Source: Actinomycetota bacterium (GTDB taxonomy: Bacteria; Actinomycetota; Thermoleophilia; Miltoncostaeales; Miltoncostaeaceae). From it: a stretch of DNA of 64,000 nt. Location: contig JACJWX010000011.1 in NCBI GenBank assembly GCA_020636905.1, forward strand, positions 41,955 through 105,954. The letters are read 5' to 3'. Position 1 is the stretch's first letter. Each line of letters opens with the position of its first letter. The notes below the pieces were generated by a model. It was not told where the DNA came from and searched no databases. It worked only from the letters and a program-made list of their open reading frames with translations. Below are positions 51,409-59,712 of the stretch, piece after piece. The translations under genes were made by a program, and so were the position numbers.

Positions 51409-51984
51409 TCAGCCGGTTCCGGAGGGAACCGCCGCGTCCTCCAGCCACACCAGCTCCTGGGCCACGCTCACCGGCCAGCGGCACACGGCGTCGTACCGAC
51501 GCTGCTGCGCGGCCTGAGCGGCCTCCAGCGCCGCGACGTCACGGCGCGTCACGACGCCCCACGCGACCGTGACCCCCACCACGACGCCTTCGGCGGTCCC
51601 GCCGCCGCCGAGTACCGCGACCAGGAACCCGGTGAGGGCGAGGCACCCCACCGTGATCATCGCCACGAGCACGACCGACCAGGTGTTCCACTGGCGTCGC
51701 GTCGGTTCCGGCAGGCGCGTCAGCGACCCGGCGGGTTCAGCGTCCGGGAGCCGCGCGCTCGGCAGCGCCCCGTCTCGCATCCAGGACCGCAGCAGGAAGA
51801 AGAACAGGACCGCGGTGGGCACCGCGGTTCCGACGGCCACCAGACTCCACGATCCCGGATCGCCCCTGGGGTCACCGAACTCGAGGAGCACGCCCGAGAT
51901 CAGGACGAACGCTCCGCCGAAGACGAGTCCGTTCGCCCAGATGCGCGAAACACGCGCGTAGTTCCACCGCCGGTCTCGAACCAT
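51409..51984 (-). CDS. Small integral membrane protein, unknown
   Basis: A 191-residue protein with four predicted helices: GLVFGGAFVLISGVLLEF, SLVAVGTAVPTAVLFFFLL, WSVVLVAMITVGCLALTGFL and an adjoining Gly/Val-rich one (GGGTAEGVVVGVTVAWGVV). A charged loop separates the pairs, and the C-terminus is soluble and Ala/Arg-rich. No family is recognised. It begins at ATG 51984, facing away from the MFS gene. Confidence 0.65.
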   Translation of the reverse strand: MVRDRRWNYARVSRIWANGLVFGGAFVLISGVLLEFGDPRGDPGSWSLVAVGTAVPTAVLFFFLLRSWMRDGALPSARLPDAEPAGSLTRLPEPTRRQWNTWSVVLVAMITVGCLALTGFLVAVLGGGGTAEGVVVGVTVAWGVVTRRDVAALEAAQAAQQRRYDAVCRWPVSVAQELVWLEDAAVPSGTG

Positions 51985-52045
51985 GCCCGGAGCGTACCCT
52001 CGCGCCGCCCCGCCGGCGCGGCCTCGCATCGCGAAATGCGCGACG

Positions 52046-53569
52046 ATGCGTGCCGTGCGTCCGATTCCCCTCCCGCCCGCGGTGCGCCGTCTCCGTGCCC
52101 GCGTTCGCGCCCATCCGCGGTGGCGCTGGTACTCGCTGGCGGTCGTCGCCCTCGGAATGATGATGTCGGTGGTGAACGTGAGCATCGTCAACATCGCGCT
52201 GCCCGCGATGGCGGCGGACCTCGATGCCGACGTCACCACGATGGGATGGGTGGTGACGGCCTTCCTGGTGACCATGGCGACCCTGCTTCCCATCGCGGGG
52301 CGGGCGGGCGACCTCTACGGGCGCCGACGCGTGTTCCTGATCGGCATTCTCATCTGCACCATCGGATCGGTGCTGTGCGTCTACTCGTGGGACGCGGGAT
52401 CGCTGATCGCCTTCCGGGTCGTCCAGGGTGTGGGTGCCTGTGCGATGGCACCGACCGCGGTGAGCTATGCGGCCGAACTCTTCGAGCACGAGGAACGCGG
52501 GGCGGCGCTCGGAGTGCTCGGGGGGATCATGGGGCTCGCCCCCGTCGTCTCCCTCAACCTCGCCGGCGTGCTCGTGGGCGCCACCGGCTGGCGGAGCGTG
52601 TTCTGGTTCACCCCGGTCATCGCCATCGTGGTGGTGGCGGGCGCCGTCGTCATCCTGGAAGAGCTGCCGGCGAGCGGTGGTCCGCAGCGGTTCGACATCC
52701 CCGGGGCGCTCCTCGCGGCGGCGGCCCTCGTGGGGCTGTTGCTCGCCTTCTCGCGAGGTGACGTCTGGGGCTGGACGAGTCCGGCGACGGTCGCCGCTGG
52801 GCTGATCGGGGTCGTCGGCGCGGTCACCTTCCTGACCTGGGAGCGTCGCGCGGATCAGCCGATGATGGACCTGAGCCTGTTCCGGCTGCGATCGCTCCGC
52901 ACCGCGAACTTCGCCGCGGGGGCGTCGTCGGCGGCCCTGTTCGGATCGATGGTGCTGCTGCCCTTCTTCCTGGTCGGCATCCACGGGCTGAGCCCCCTGC
53001 GGCTGGCCCTCTCGATCACGCCGATCGCGCTGAGCTTCGTGCTCGTGTCGCCACTCGCGGGCCGGGCCATGACCCGCGGTCACATCTCGTCGCACCGGCT
53101 CGCCTGGACCGGGCTCGTGATCGCCGCGGCGGGCACCGCGACCATGGCGGCGACGGCCCACCTGGACGCGCCGGTCGCGGTGGTGCCGGGTATGATCGGC
53201 CTCGGTGTCGGACTGGCAGCCGCCACGTCGCCGATCACCACCACGGCCATCTCGGAGGTGCCCCGTGAACGGCTCGGAGTGGCCTCCGCGCTTCCCAACA
53301 TCAGCCGCTACACCGGGGCCAGCATCGGCGTCGCCGTCCTCGGGGCGGTGCTCCATGCGGTGGTCCCCGATCGCCTCGAATCGCTCAGTGACGCGGTCGC
53401 GGTCGCTGATCGGCCGGTCGTGGCCGACGGATTCCGTGACGCGATGATCGTCGCAACCGGCTTCCTGCTGCTCGCGGCCGTCTCGGCGTCTCGCATGCCA
53501 CAACAGCGCAGTCGCCGCGACCGGCCCGTCACGACCCAGGATGGGCTTCCCGGGGCGAGCCGACCGTGA
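52046..53569 (+). CDS. MFS drug exporter, DHA2 (14-helix) family
   Basis: A 507-residue transporter. After a basic N-terminus, helix 1 reads LAVVALGMMMSVVNVSIVNI, the start of DHA2 proteins (with the D1-type motif region SIVNIALPAMAADL). Motif A is GRAGDLYGRRRVFLIG, and motif C is in helix 5 (LGGIMGLAPVVSLNLAGVL). About 14 helices are predicted. It should export a small hydrophobic compound using the proton gradient. ATG 52046 is preferred to upstream in-frame codons in the divergent intergenic stretch. rlmN follows 12 nt later. Confidence 0.9.
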   Translation: MRAVRPIPLPPAVRRLRARVRAHPRWRWYSLAVVALGMMMSVVNVSIVNIALPAMAADLDADVTTMGWVVTAFLVTMATLLPIAGRAGDLYGRRRVFLIGILICTIGSVLCVYSWDAGSLIAFRVVQGVGACAMAPTAVSYAAELFEHEERGAALGVLGGIMGLAPVVSLNLAGVLVGATGWRSVFWFTPVIAIVVVAGAVVILEELPASGGPQRFDIPGALLAAAALVGLLLAFSRGDVWGWTSPATVAAGLIGVVGAVTFLTWERRADQPMMDLSLFRLRSLRTANFAAGASSAALFGSMVLLPFFLVGIHGLSPLRLALSITPIALSFVLVSPLAGRAMTRGHISSHRLAWTGLVIAAAGTATMAATAHLDAPVAVVPGMIGLGVGLAAATSPITTTAISEVPRERLGVASALPNISRYTGASIGVAVLGAVLHAVVPDRLESLSDAVAVADRPVVADGFRDAMIVATGFLLLAAVSASRMPQQRSRRDRPVTTQDGLPGASRP

Positions 53570-53581
53570 TGGGGGTGACGC

Positions 53582-54598
53582 GTGGATCGTGATCGGATGG
53601 GCGAGGTGTTGACCGAGCTGGGTCAACCCCGCTACCGGGTGGAACAGGCCGTTCGGGCGCAGGCGTCGGGTGCCGACGACTGGCATCAGGTGACCAGCTT
53701 CAGCAAGGACCTGCGGGCTACCATGGCCGAACGGCTGCCCCTCTGGTCGGTGGTGCCCACGGATCGTCAGGTGTCCCGCGACGGCACCATCAAGTGGGGC
53801 CTCGCGCTCGAGGACGGCGCGGTCGTCGAGTGCGTCCTCATCGCCCACGCGCGGGGGCGCCGGACGCTGTGCGTCTCGAGCCAGGTGGGGTGTGCACTGG
53901 CGTGCCGGTTCTGCGCCACCGGCGCGATGGGATTCGGCCGCGATCTCACCCCCTGGGAGATCGTCGACCAGGCGCTGCTCGCCCGGCGCGAGGCGGAGCG
54001 CGAGGGCGCCCGGCTCACCAACGTCGTCTTCATGGGCATGGGCGAGCCGCTCCAGAATCTGGATGCGGTCCTGGCCGCGTGCGACGAGCTGCACCGCGAC
54101 GCGCCCGGGCTGGGGATCTCCGCCCGGCAGATCGCCATCTCAACCGCCGGGTGGGTCCCCGGGATCACGCGACTGGCGGATCACCCGCTGCCGGTCCGCC
54201 TGGCCATCTCGCTCCACGCCGCGGACGACCAGACGCGTGGTGCGTTGATGCCCATCAACGCGCGGTATCCCATCGCCAACCTGCTCGCCGAGTGCCGACG
54301 GTACTGCGATCGCACGGGCCGCCGTGTCTTCATCGAGTACCTGCTCCTGGAGGGCGTGAACGATTCGCCCGCCGACGCCCACCGGCTCGCCGATCTGCTT
54401 CGCGACGGGCGCTTCCACGTGAATCTCATCGAGTACAACCCCACCGACGGCGACTACCGGGCGAGCTCGCGCGACCGGCGCGAGCGGTTCGTGAACGCGC
54501 TCGAAGACGCCGGCATCCAGGCGTCGGTGCGCCGGTCCCGCGGCGCGGACGTGGACGCGGCCTGCGGTCAGCTGGCCGCCGGTGGCCGCACGGGCTGA
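53582..54598 (+). CDS. rlmN: 23S rRNA A2503 / tRNA A37 methyltransferase RlmN
   Basis: A 338-residue radical SAM enzyme. The cluster motif CxxxCxxC is Cys104, Cys108, Cys111 (QVGCALACRFC). Both methyl-transfer cysteines are present: Cys97 in LCVSSQVGC and the C-terminal Cys in DVDAACGQL. VVFMGMGEPLQNLD is the SAM-binding GGE-like segment. The C-terminal Cys separates RlmN from other radical SAM proteins; Cfr shares it but is less likely given the housekeeping context. GTG 53582 or the ATG five codons later may be the start. Confidence 0.95.
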   Translation: MDRDRMGEVLTELGQPRYRVEQAVRAQASGADDWHQVTSFSKDLRATMAERLPLWSVVPTDRQVSRDGTIKWGLALEDGAVVECVLIAHARGRRTLCVSSQVGCALACRFCATGAMGFGRDLTPWEIVDQALLARREAEREGARLTNVVFMGMGEPLQNLDAVLAACDELHRDAPGLGISARQIAISTAGWVPGITRLADHPLPVRLAISLHAADDQTRGALMPINARYPIANLLAECRRYCDRTGRRVFIEYLLLEGVNDSPADAHRLADLLRDGRFHVNLIEYNPTDGDYRASSRDRRERFVNALEDAGIQASVRRSRGADVDAACGQLAAGGRTG

Positions 54599-54644
54599 CC
54601 GGGACTCGAACGGTGGCGACGCCGGCGTGGGATAGGTTGTGACC

Positions 54645-54839
54645 ATGCCCGATGACTCCCAGCAGCGACGACCCGAGACGGGATGGACCCTCGGGGCCGG
54701 GGGGCTCCCAAAGCCGGTCTGGGGCGGTGTCACCGTGCTGCTGCTCATCCTCGGGATCGTGCTGCTGCTGACCGGCTACATCGGGTACGGCGCCCTCATC
54801 CTGATCGTTGGTGCGGCCGCGGCGGTCAACCTGCTGTGA
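54645..54839 (+). CDS. Small two-helix membrane protein, unknown
   Basis: A 64-residue protein. A polar start (PDDSQQRRPETGW) precedes two helices, VWGGVTVLLLILGIVLLLTGYI and YGALILIVGAAAAVNLL, close enough for a hairpin. It begins with ATG 54645, two codons after an alternative GTG 54639. Its stop overlaps the GTG of the IscX-like gene (GTGA). Function unknown. Confidence 0.6.
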   Translation: MPDDSQQRRPETGWTLGAGGLPKPVWGGVTVLLLILGIVLLLTGYIGYGALILIVGAAAAVNLL

Positions 54840-55012
54840 GCCGCCCGCCCGAGGCGCTCGCCGACGCGCTCGTCGCGGCACATCCGGATCGTGATCCCGG
54901 CGAGGTCAGCGGGGACGAGCTCTCCGCGTGGATCGACGCCCTGGGCGCGGACGGGGCTGACGGGGAGCTGTGCGCTGCCGTCGCGGTGGCCTGGGAGTCC
55001 CGGCTGCTCTGA
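54836..55012 (+). CDS. IscX-like small acidic protein
   Basis: A 58-residue acidic protein. The segment HPDRDPGEVSGDELSAWIDA aligns well with the P-D-x-D-P-x-x-V-x-x-x-x-L-x-x-W-x-x-x-L pattern of IscX (YfhJ), and AVAVAWES corresponds to its C-terminal helix. IscX binds IscS and ferrous iron and tunes Fe-S cluster assembly. Here no isc genes are adjacent. GTG 54836 overlaps the preceding stop. Identification is by pattern only. Confidence 0.55.
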   Translation: MSRPPEALADALVAAHPDRDPGEVSGDELSAWIDALGADGADGELCAAVAVAWESRLL

Positions 55013-55053
55013 GGTGCGTCGCGTGGCGCAGACCGCGACCCCGGCCTCGTCGG

Positions 55054-55770
55054 TCAGCCGGGTTCGCCGGCCTCGACCGATGCGGCCAGGTCCCGTGGTA
55101 TCGGGACGTCGTCCCAGCCGCCTTCGGCGAGCCGCAGCCCGAGCCGCTCCTGGAGCGCTTCGACCAGGGCCCGGTCGACCCGGCCGCGGTCCGGATCGCC
55201 GCCTTCGCGCGCGATGGAGGTGGTTTCCACGCCGGGGGCCGCGCAGGCGGTCATCAACGTGAACCACATCTGGTCCGGATCGCGGTTCAGGGCGATCCCG
55301 TGCGTGGTGATGCCGCCGCGGACCCGGACACCGACGCTGCCGAGTTTCCGCCCCTCGACGTACAGGCCGAGCGCATCCTCGCCCGGCGCGCTTCCCGCGA
55401 CGCCGACCGACGCGGCGGCGTCGCCCATGGAGGCGACGAGTCCCTCAACGTGTTCGCGGATGCGGCCGGCCGGCCGAAGGTCCCGGATCACGTACACCGT
55501 CGTCTGCCCCGGGCCGTGCCAGGTCATGGCGCCACCGCGGTCGACGCGGTGGAACGAGGCCCCGAGCGTGGCGAGGTGCTCGTCGCTCACGAACAGGTCT
55601 TCGCGCGCGCCGTGACGGCCCACCGTGTACACGGGCGGATGCTCGAGCACCCACACCAGGTCGGCGATGCGCGCGCCGCGCCGGAGTTCCGCGAGTGCCG
55701 CCTGCATCTCGAGCGAGGCCGCGTAGGGAACGCGCCCGCTGGTGATCAGGATTCCGTCGCGGTGCTCCAT
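55054..55770 (-). CDS. lipB: Octanoyl-[acyl-carrier-protein]:protein transferase LipB
   Basis: A 238-residue LipB. It has the substrate motif DRGGAMTWHGPGQTTVYVI, then GRKLGSVGVRVRGGITTHGI with catalytic Lys142 and the acyl-cysteine Cys176 in TACAAPG. It moves octanoyl from ACP to lipoyl domains, the first step of lipoate synthesis; LipA is not in the window. ATG 55770 shares one base with the stop of an E2-like gene, so the two are coupled. Confidence 0.94.
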   Translation of the reverse strand: MEHRDGILITSGRVPYAASLEMQAALAELRRGARIADLVWVLEHPPVYTVGRHGAREDLFVSDEHLATLGASFHRVDRGGAMTWHGPGQTTVYVIRDLRPAGRIREHVEGLVASMGDAAASVGVAGSAPGEDALGLYVEGRKLGSVGVRVRGGITTHGIALNRDPDQMWFTLMTACAAPGVETTSIAREGGDPDRGRVDRALVEALQERLGLRLAEGGWDDVPIPRDLAASVEAGEPG

Positions 55771-56531
55771 CAGCCACCCGATCCTTCCAGGACATCCGCG
55801 ATGCGTCCGAGAAGCCGGGCCGCGTCGAACACGCCGGATCTCGAATCGGCGGGGTTCGCGGTCACGGTGAGCGTCATCCGGGCGTCGTCCGGTGCGTGAT
55901 CGTCGCCGACGACGCGACCGGCGCAGCACACCCACGCCGCGTCGCAGGCGACCTCGATCTCGTCGACCCCGAGGATTCCGGCGTCGATGACGATGCCCTC
56001 GAGCGAGCCCGCGTCGGAGGCCCCCCTCGCCACGTGGGCCGCGATCTCGTCGACCGGGGTTCCCGCGACGATGTCGATCACGTGCAGCCCGATCGCTCCG
56101 TCGTTCAGGGTTCCGAGCGCGAGCGCCACGGTCGCCCGGCCCAGCGCCACCGCCGCCGCGTGGAGCAGGATGGGACCCAGGTCGGTCGCTTGCTCGTCGA
56201 GTGTCCCGGTGCCGCGGCGACGCTCCAGGAGGAACCCGGCGGAGATCGTGCGCCGCGCGGTCACGGAGAACCGGGGCGCGATCCCCTGGGCGGGCGCCGT
56301 CAGCCGGGACGGCGGCGCGGGTGGGACCGGAAGGGCCTTCGCCGACGCCCGGTCACGCGTTTCAGCGGGGCGGATCGGTGCGCGTTCAACCGAGGATCCG
56401 ACACGGTCCAGCGCGGCGGACTCGACGTCGCCGAGCGTGATCCGCCCACCGGGCCCGGTGCCGCTCACCGTCTCCAGCGCGAGTCCCAGCTCGTCGGCGA
56501 GCTGGCGAGCGCGCCGCGACGCCGTGCTCAC
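55770..56531 (-). CDS. Degenerate E2-like acyltransferase protein lacking lipoyl domain
   Basis: A 253-residue protein. Residues about 2-40 are a good peripheral subunit-binding domain (RRARQLADELGLALETVSGT, GPGGRITLGDVESA). The rest follows the 2-oxoacid dehydrogenase acyltransferase core (SVTARRTISAGFLLERR, then AGILGVDEIE). At the end, where active enzymes have D-H-R-x-x-D-G, this one reads TANPADSRSG, so the catalytic His and Asp are missing. There is no lipoyl domain. GTG 56531 overlaps the GNAT stop. It may scaffold E1/E3 or LipB rather than catalyse acyl transfer. Confidence 0.75.
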   Translation of the reverse strand: MSTASRRARQLADELGLALETVSGTGPGGRITLGDVESAALDRVGSSVERAPIRPAETRDRASAKALPVPPAPPSRLTAPAQGIAPRFSVTARRTISAGFLLERRRGTGTLDEQATDLGPILLHAAAVALGRATVALALGTLNDGAIGLHVIDIVAGTPVDEIAAHVARGASDAGSLEGIVIDAGILGVDEIEVACDAAWVCCAGRVVGDDHAPDDARMTLTVTANPADSRSGVFDAARLLGRIADVLEGSGG

Positions 56532-57040
56532 CACGGAGAGACCTCGAGGTGCCGTTCGACCAGTGTCACGTCGCGCCACTGGTGGGCGATCCGCCCGTGG
56601 CCCATGTGGGTGCCAACCACCCGGAACCCGTGCCGGCGGGCCAGGGCCAGACCGGGTCCATTCTCGGGAAGGATCATCCCCACGAGCTTCCAGTAGCCGA
56701 ACTCGGGGGCAACCCCGATCAGGTGCGACAGCAGCGCCGATCCCACGCCCCGACCCTGCTGGCCGGCGCTGACGTAGACCGTGTACTCCGCCACTCCCGC
56801 ATACCACTCACGGTGCGAGAACGGTGCGAGCGCCGACCAGCCCAGCACGTCATCGCCACCGTCGGTCGCGCAGTAGACCGGCGCGCTCTCCGGCCGGCCG
56901 GCCAGCCAGCGGCGGCGCTCGTCGGCCGGGTGGTCGCCCGCGGCGAACGTCGCGATGCGCGAGTCGATGCCCTCGTCGTAGATGCGCCCGATCGTCGCGG
57001 CATCGCGGGGTTCGGCGAGGCGGATGGGGATTTCGGACAT
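56528..57040 (-). CDS. GNAT N-acetyltransferase, phosphinothricin-acetyltransferase-like
   Basis: A 170-residue GNAT protein. The N-terminal RLAEPRDAATIGRIYDEGID and SRIATF match PAT/ArsN1-like enzymes; the acetyl-CoA loop is GQQGRGVGSALLSHLI, and WKLVGMILPENGPGLALARR with HGFRVVGTHMGHG completes the fold. It acetylates a small amine. ATG 57040 is chosen because it gives the family N-terminus. It leads the gnat-E2-like-lipB operon, diverging from znuA. Confidence 0.85.
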   Translation of the reverse strand: MSEIPIRLAEPRDAATIGRIYDEGIDSRIATFAAGDHPADERRRWLAGRPESAPVYCATDGGDDVLGWSALAPFSHREWYAGVAEYTVYVSAGQQGRGVGSALLSHLIGVAPEFGYWKLVGMILPENGPGLALARRHGFRVVGTHMGHGRIAHQWRDVTLVERHLEVSPW

Positions 57041-57051
57041 TCGGCCGAGTC

Positions 57052-57102
57052 TTGCAGAACGGCTTCCACCGAGTATGCTGACAATGAGAATCATTCTTAT
57101 CA
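57052..57102 (+). promoter_or_regulatory. znuA promoter with Zur box
   Basis: TTGCAG (57052-57057) and TATGCT (57074-57079) are separated by 16 bp and form a sigma-70-like promoter. Directly after the -10, within TGACAATG...TTATCA (57079-57102), lies AATGAGAATCATT, an AT-rich near-palindrome of the Fur/Zur type that contrasts with the high-GC surroundings. Zur bound here would cover the start point and block znuABC-zur when zinc is plentiful. Confidence 0.8.
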
Positions 57103-57114
57103 CAGAGGCCACGC

Positions 57115-58074
57115 ATGCACACAACGCCCCAAGCACCCCGTTCCCACGTTCGCGCCGTCACCGGGTTGTGCGTGCTCCTGCTGATTGCGGCACTGGGCGT
57201 CGCCGGATGCGGCGACTCATCGAGCGGACCGGACGAACGCCCCCACGTCGTTGCGACCACGCCCGTACTGGGCGACCTCGTCCGCGCGGTCGTGGGCGAT
57301 CGGGCCGACGTGCAGGTGCTGATGCCGAACGGCGCGGATCCGCACGAGTACCAGGCCTCTGCTCGGGACGCGTCCGACCTGCAGAAGGCCGACCTCATCT
57401 TGCAGAACGGATTGGGATTGGAGTCGGGGATCCAGGACGCAATCGCGAGGGCAGAGGATCGCGGCACGCCGACGTTCACCGTGACCGACCACGTCACCCT
57501 GCGAGCCCTCCAGCACGACGAAGAGGGAGAGCACGCCGAGGACGACGACCATGACCACGGTTCCATGGATCCACATGTCTGGATGGATCCGATCCTGATG
57601 GCGGACATGATCCCCGATCTCGCATCCGCAATCACCGACGAGACCGGTATCGACACCGCTCCCCGTGCGACCGCGACCGGGCGGCGACTTCGGACGCTGA
57701 CCAGGGAACTGCAGGTGATCGCGGACCGGGTTCCCGAGTCGGAGCGGCGGCTGGTCACCGGCCACGATTCGATGGGCTACTTCGCGGCCCGGTTCGGGTT
57801 CACGATCATCGGCGCGGTCATTCCCTCGGTATCGTCCGAGGGTGCCGCTTCGGCCGGAGAACTCGCCGACCTGCGTGACCTCATGCGCGCCGAGAACGCT
57901 CACGTGATCGGGATCGAACCGGCGACGTCCGCGGACGTGGCGCGCGCACTCGCCGGTGAGGCCGATGCCCGGGTGATCGAGATGCCGACCAACACGATTC
58001 CCGACGGGGGCACGTACGAGGACATGATGCGCCTGTTGATGACCCGGGTTGTGGGCGCGTTGCGAGCGGGATGA
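57115..58074 (+). CDS. znuA: Zinc ABC transporter substrate-binding lipoprotein
   Basis: A 319-residue cluster A-I binding protein. The lipobox is LGVAGC (Cys32). Metal ligands are expected at His77 (GADPHEYQ), His153 (SMDPHVWMDP) and the later His in TGHDSMGYFAARFG. The acidic His-rich loop around 133-149 (EEGEHAEDDDHDHG) is typical of zinc-specific ZnuA rather than Mn-binding proteins. A Zur box lies just upstream and the permease, ATPase and Zur follow. Confidence 0.93.
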   Translation: MHTTPQAPRSHVRAVTGLCVLLLIAALGVAGCGDSSSGPDERPHVVATTPVLGDLVRAVVGDRADVQVLMPNGADPHEYQASARDASDLQKADLILQNGLGLESGIQDAIARAEDRGTPTFTVTDHVTLRALQHDEEGEHAEDDDHDHGSMDPHVWMDPILMADMIPDLASAITDETGIDTAPRATATGRRLRTLTRELQVIADRVPESERRLVTGHDSMGYFAARFGFTIIGAVIPSVSSEGAASAGELADLRDLMRAENAHVIGIEPATSADVARALAGEADARVIEMPTNTIPDGGTYEDMMRLLMTRVVGALRAG

Positions 58075-58084
58075 TGATGCCGTC

Positions 58085-58921
58085 GTGAATGTCCTGACCG
58101 TCCCCTTCACCGATCCACTGCTGCGAGAGGCCCTGCTGGCAGGGGTCCTGGTCGGGATCGCCGCTTCGGTCGTCGGGGCGTTCGTGGTGCTCCGCGGACT
58201 GGCCTTCGTGGGCGACGCGCTCGCACACGGTGTGCTCCCCGGAATCGCGGCCGCCGTGCTGCTGGGCGTCTCCAGCATGATCGGTGCGCTCGCCGGGGGC
58301 ATCGTGATGATGGTCGGGGTCACGGCCATCACCCGACGAACGCGGCTGTCCGGTGACACCGCCATCGGGCTGCTGTTCGTCGGGATGCTCGCGCTCGGCG
58401 TCGTGATCACGTCGCGCTCCGCCAGCTTCAGCGGAGACATCACCCGGATCCTGTTCGGCGACCTGCTCGGGATCACCCGGGGGGATCTGGTGGTGCAGGC
58501 GGTCGCCACCGGCCTCGTGCTGCTCGTCGCCGGCGTTTGCGCGCGGCCGTTCCTGCTGCTGAGCATCGACCCCGACCGCGCCACGGTCGCGGGGTTCCCG
58601 GCCGGCCGCTACCACGTGATCATGCTCGCCCTGATCACCGTGACCGTCGTCGTGAGCTTCCAGGCCGTCGGCACCCTGCTGGTGTTCGGGATGCTCATCG
58701 CGCCCCCCGCCACGGCCGCCCTCTACGCGCGGCGCCTGCCGATGATGATGGGAGCCGCCGCCATCATCAGCGCCGTGTCGGTCTGGGCGGGACTGGTGCT
58801 CTCGTTCCAGTACCGCCTTGCGGCCGGCGCGACCATCGTGCTGGTGCAGGTCGCCGTCTTCTTCGTCGCGCTGCTCATCCACCGGCCCCGTACCGCGCCC
58901 GCGCCTCAGGTGGTCGGATGA
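58085..58921 (+). CDS. znuB: Zinc ABC transporter permease
   Basis: A 278-residue ABC-3 permease with about eight helices. FVVLRGLAFVGDALAHGVLP is the family signature, and VSFQAVGTLLVFGMLIAPPA contains the coupling region. GTG 58085 is 10 nt after znuA and is chosen because it gives the usual short N-terminus. Its stop overlaps the ATG of znuC. Confidence 0.93.
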   Translation: MNVLTVPFTDPLLREALLAGVLVGIAASVVGAFVVLRGLAFVGDALAHGVLPGIAAAVLLGVSSMIGALAGGIVMMVGVTAITRRTRLSGDTAIGLLFVGMLALGVVITSRSASFSGDITRILFGDLLGITRGDLVVQAVATGLVLLVAGVCARPFLLLSIDPDRATVAGFPAGRYHVIMLALITVTVVVSFQAVGTLLVFGMLIAPPATAALYARRLPMMMGAAAIISAVSVWAGLVLSFQYRLAAGATIVLVQVAVFFVALLIHRPRTAPAPQVVG

Positions 58922-59712
58922 GTTCGGCGGTGCACATGGACGGGGCCAGCGTCGGCTGGGACTACCCGGTGGTCGACGGGATCACCATCGACGTCCCCGC
59001 GGGAAGCTCGCTGGCCCTCATCGGGACCAACGGCAGCGGGAAGTCCACGATCCTGCGGACCCTTGCGGGGCTGCTCCCGCCCATCGGCGGCCGGGTCTCG
59101 GTGCTGGACGGGCCACCGGGAGCGAATCCGGCCCGGGTGGCCTATGTGGGGCAGTTCCATCCCCAGGGATTCGTGCTCCCGCTTCGTGTCCGCGACGTGG
59201 TCGCCATGGGCCGGTACCCCCGCCTCGGTCTGCTCGGGCGCCCGCGCCGCGCCGATGCGGACGCCGTCGATCACGCGCTCGGCGAACTCGGCATCAAACA
59301 TCTCGCCGATCGCGCACTCCGCGAACTCTCGGGCGGCCAGCGCCAGCGGGTGTACGTCGCCCAGGCCATCGCCCAGCAGGCGGACGTGATCCTCCTCGAC
59401 GAACCCGCGTCGGGGCTCGATCTCTCGGCGCGCACCCTGCTGCGGGCCGCCATCGCGTGCGAGGTCGATCGCGGCGCCGCCGTCCTGTTCGCGACGCACG
59501 ACCTGGGCGATGCGCGGACGAGCGACCAGGTGATGGTGCTGGCGGGTCGCGTGGTCAGTGCCGGGCCGCCCGCCACCGCGCTGAGCCGGGACGCGATCAT
59601 CGCGGGGTTCGGTCTGGTCCTCGAGGAGTTCTCCGACGGGGGCCCGATCGCGCTCGATCCCGGCCACGCCCATGGACATCACGACGACCACGATCATGGG
59701 GCGGCGACGTGA
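58918..59712 (+). CDS. znuC: Zinc ABC transporter ATP-binding protein
   Basis: A 264-residue ATPase. Walker A is GTNGSGKST, the signature LSGGQRQRVYVAQAIAQQ, Walker B VILLDEPASGLD, and the switch His is in LFATHDLGDA. The extreme C-terminus is His-rich (GHAHGHHDDHDHG), a possible zinc-sensing or buffering tail of a kind also seen in the operon's ZnuA loop. ATG 58918 overlaps the znuB stop, and its stop overlaps the zur start. Confidence 0.93.
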   Translation: MSSAVHMDGASVGWDYPVVDGITIDVPAGSSLALIGTNGSGKSTILRTLAGLLPPIGGRVSVLDGPPGANPARVAYVGQFHPQGFVLPLRVRDVVAMGRYPRLGLLGRPRRADADAVDHALGELGIKHLADRALRELSGGQRQRVYVAQAIAQQADVILLDEPASGLDLSARTLLRAAIACEVDRGAAVLFATHDLGDARTSDQVMVLAGRVVSAGPPATALSRDAIIAGFGLVLEEFSDGGPIALDPGHAHGHHDDHDHGAAT

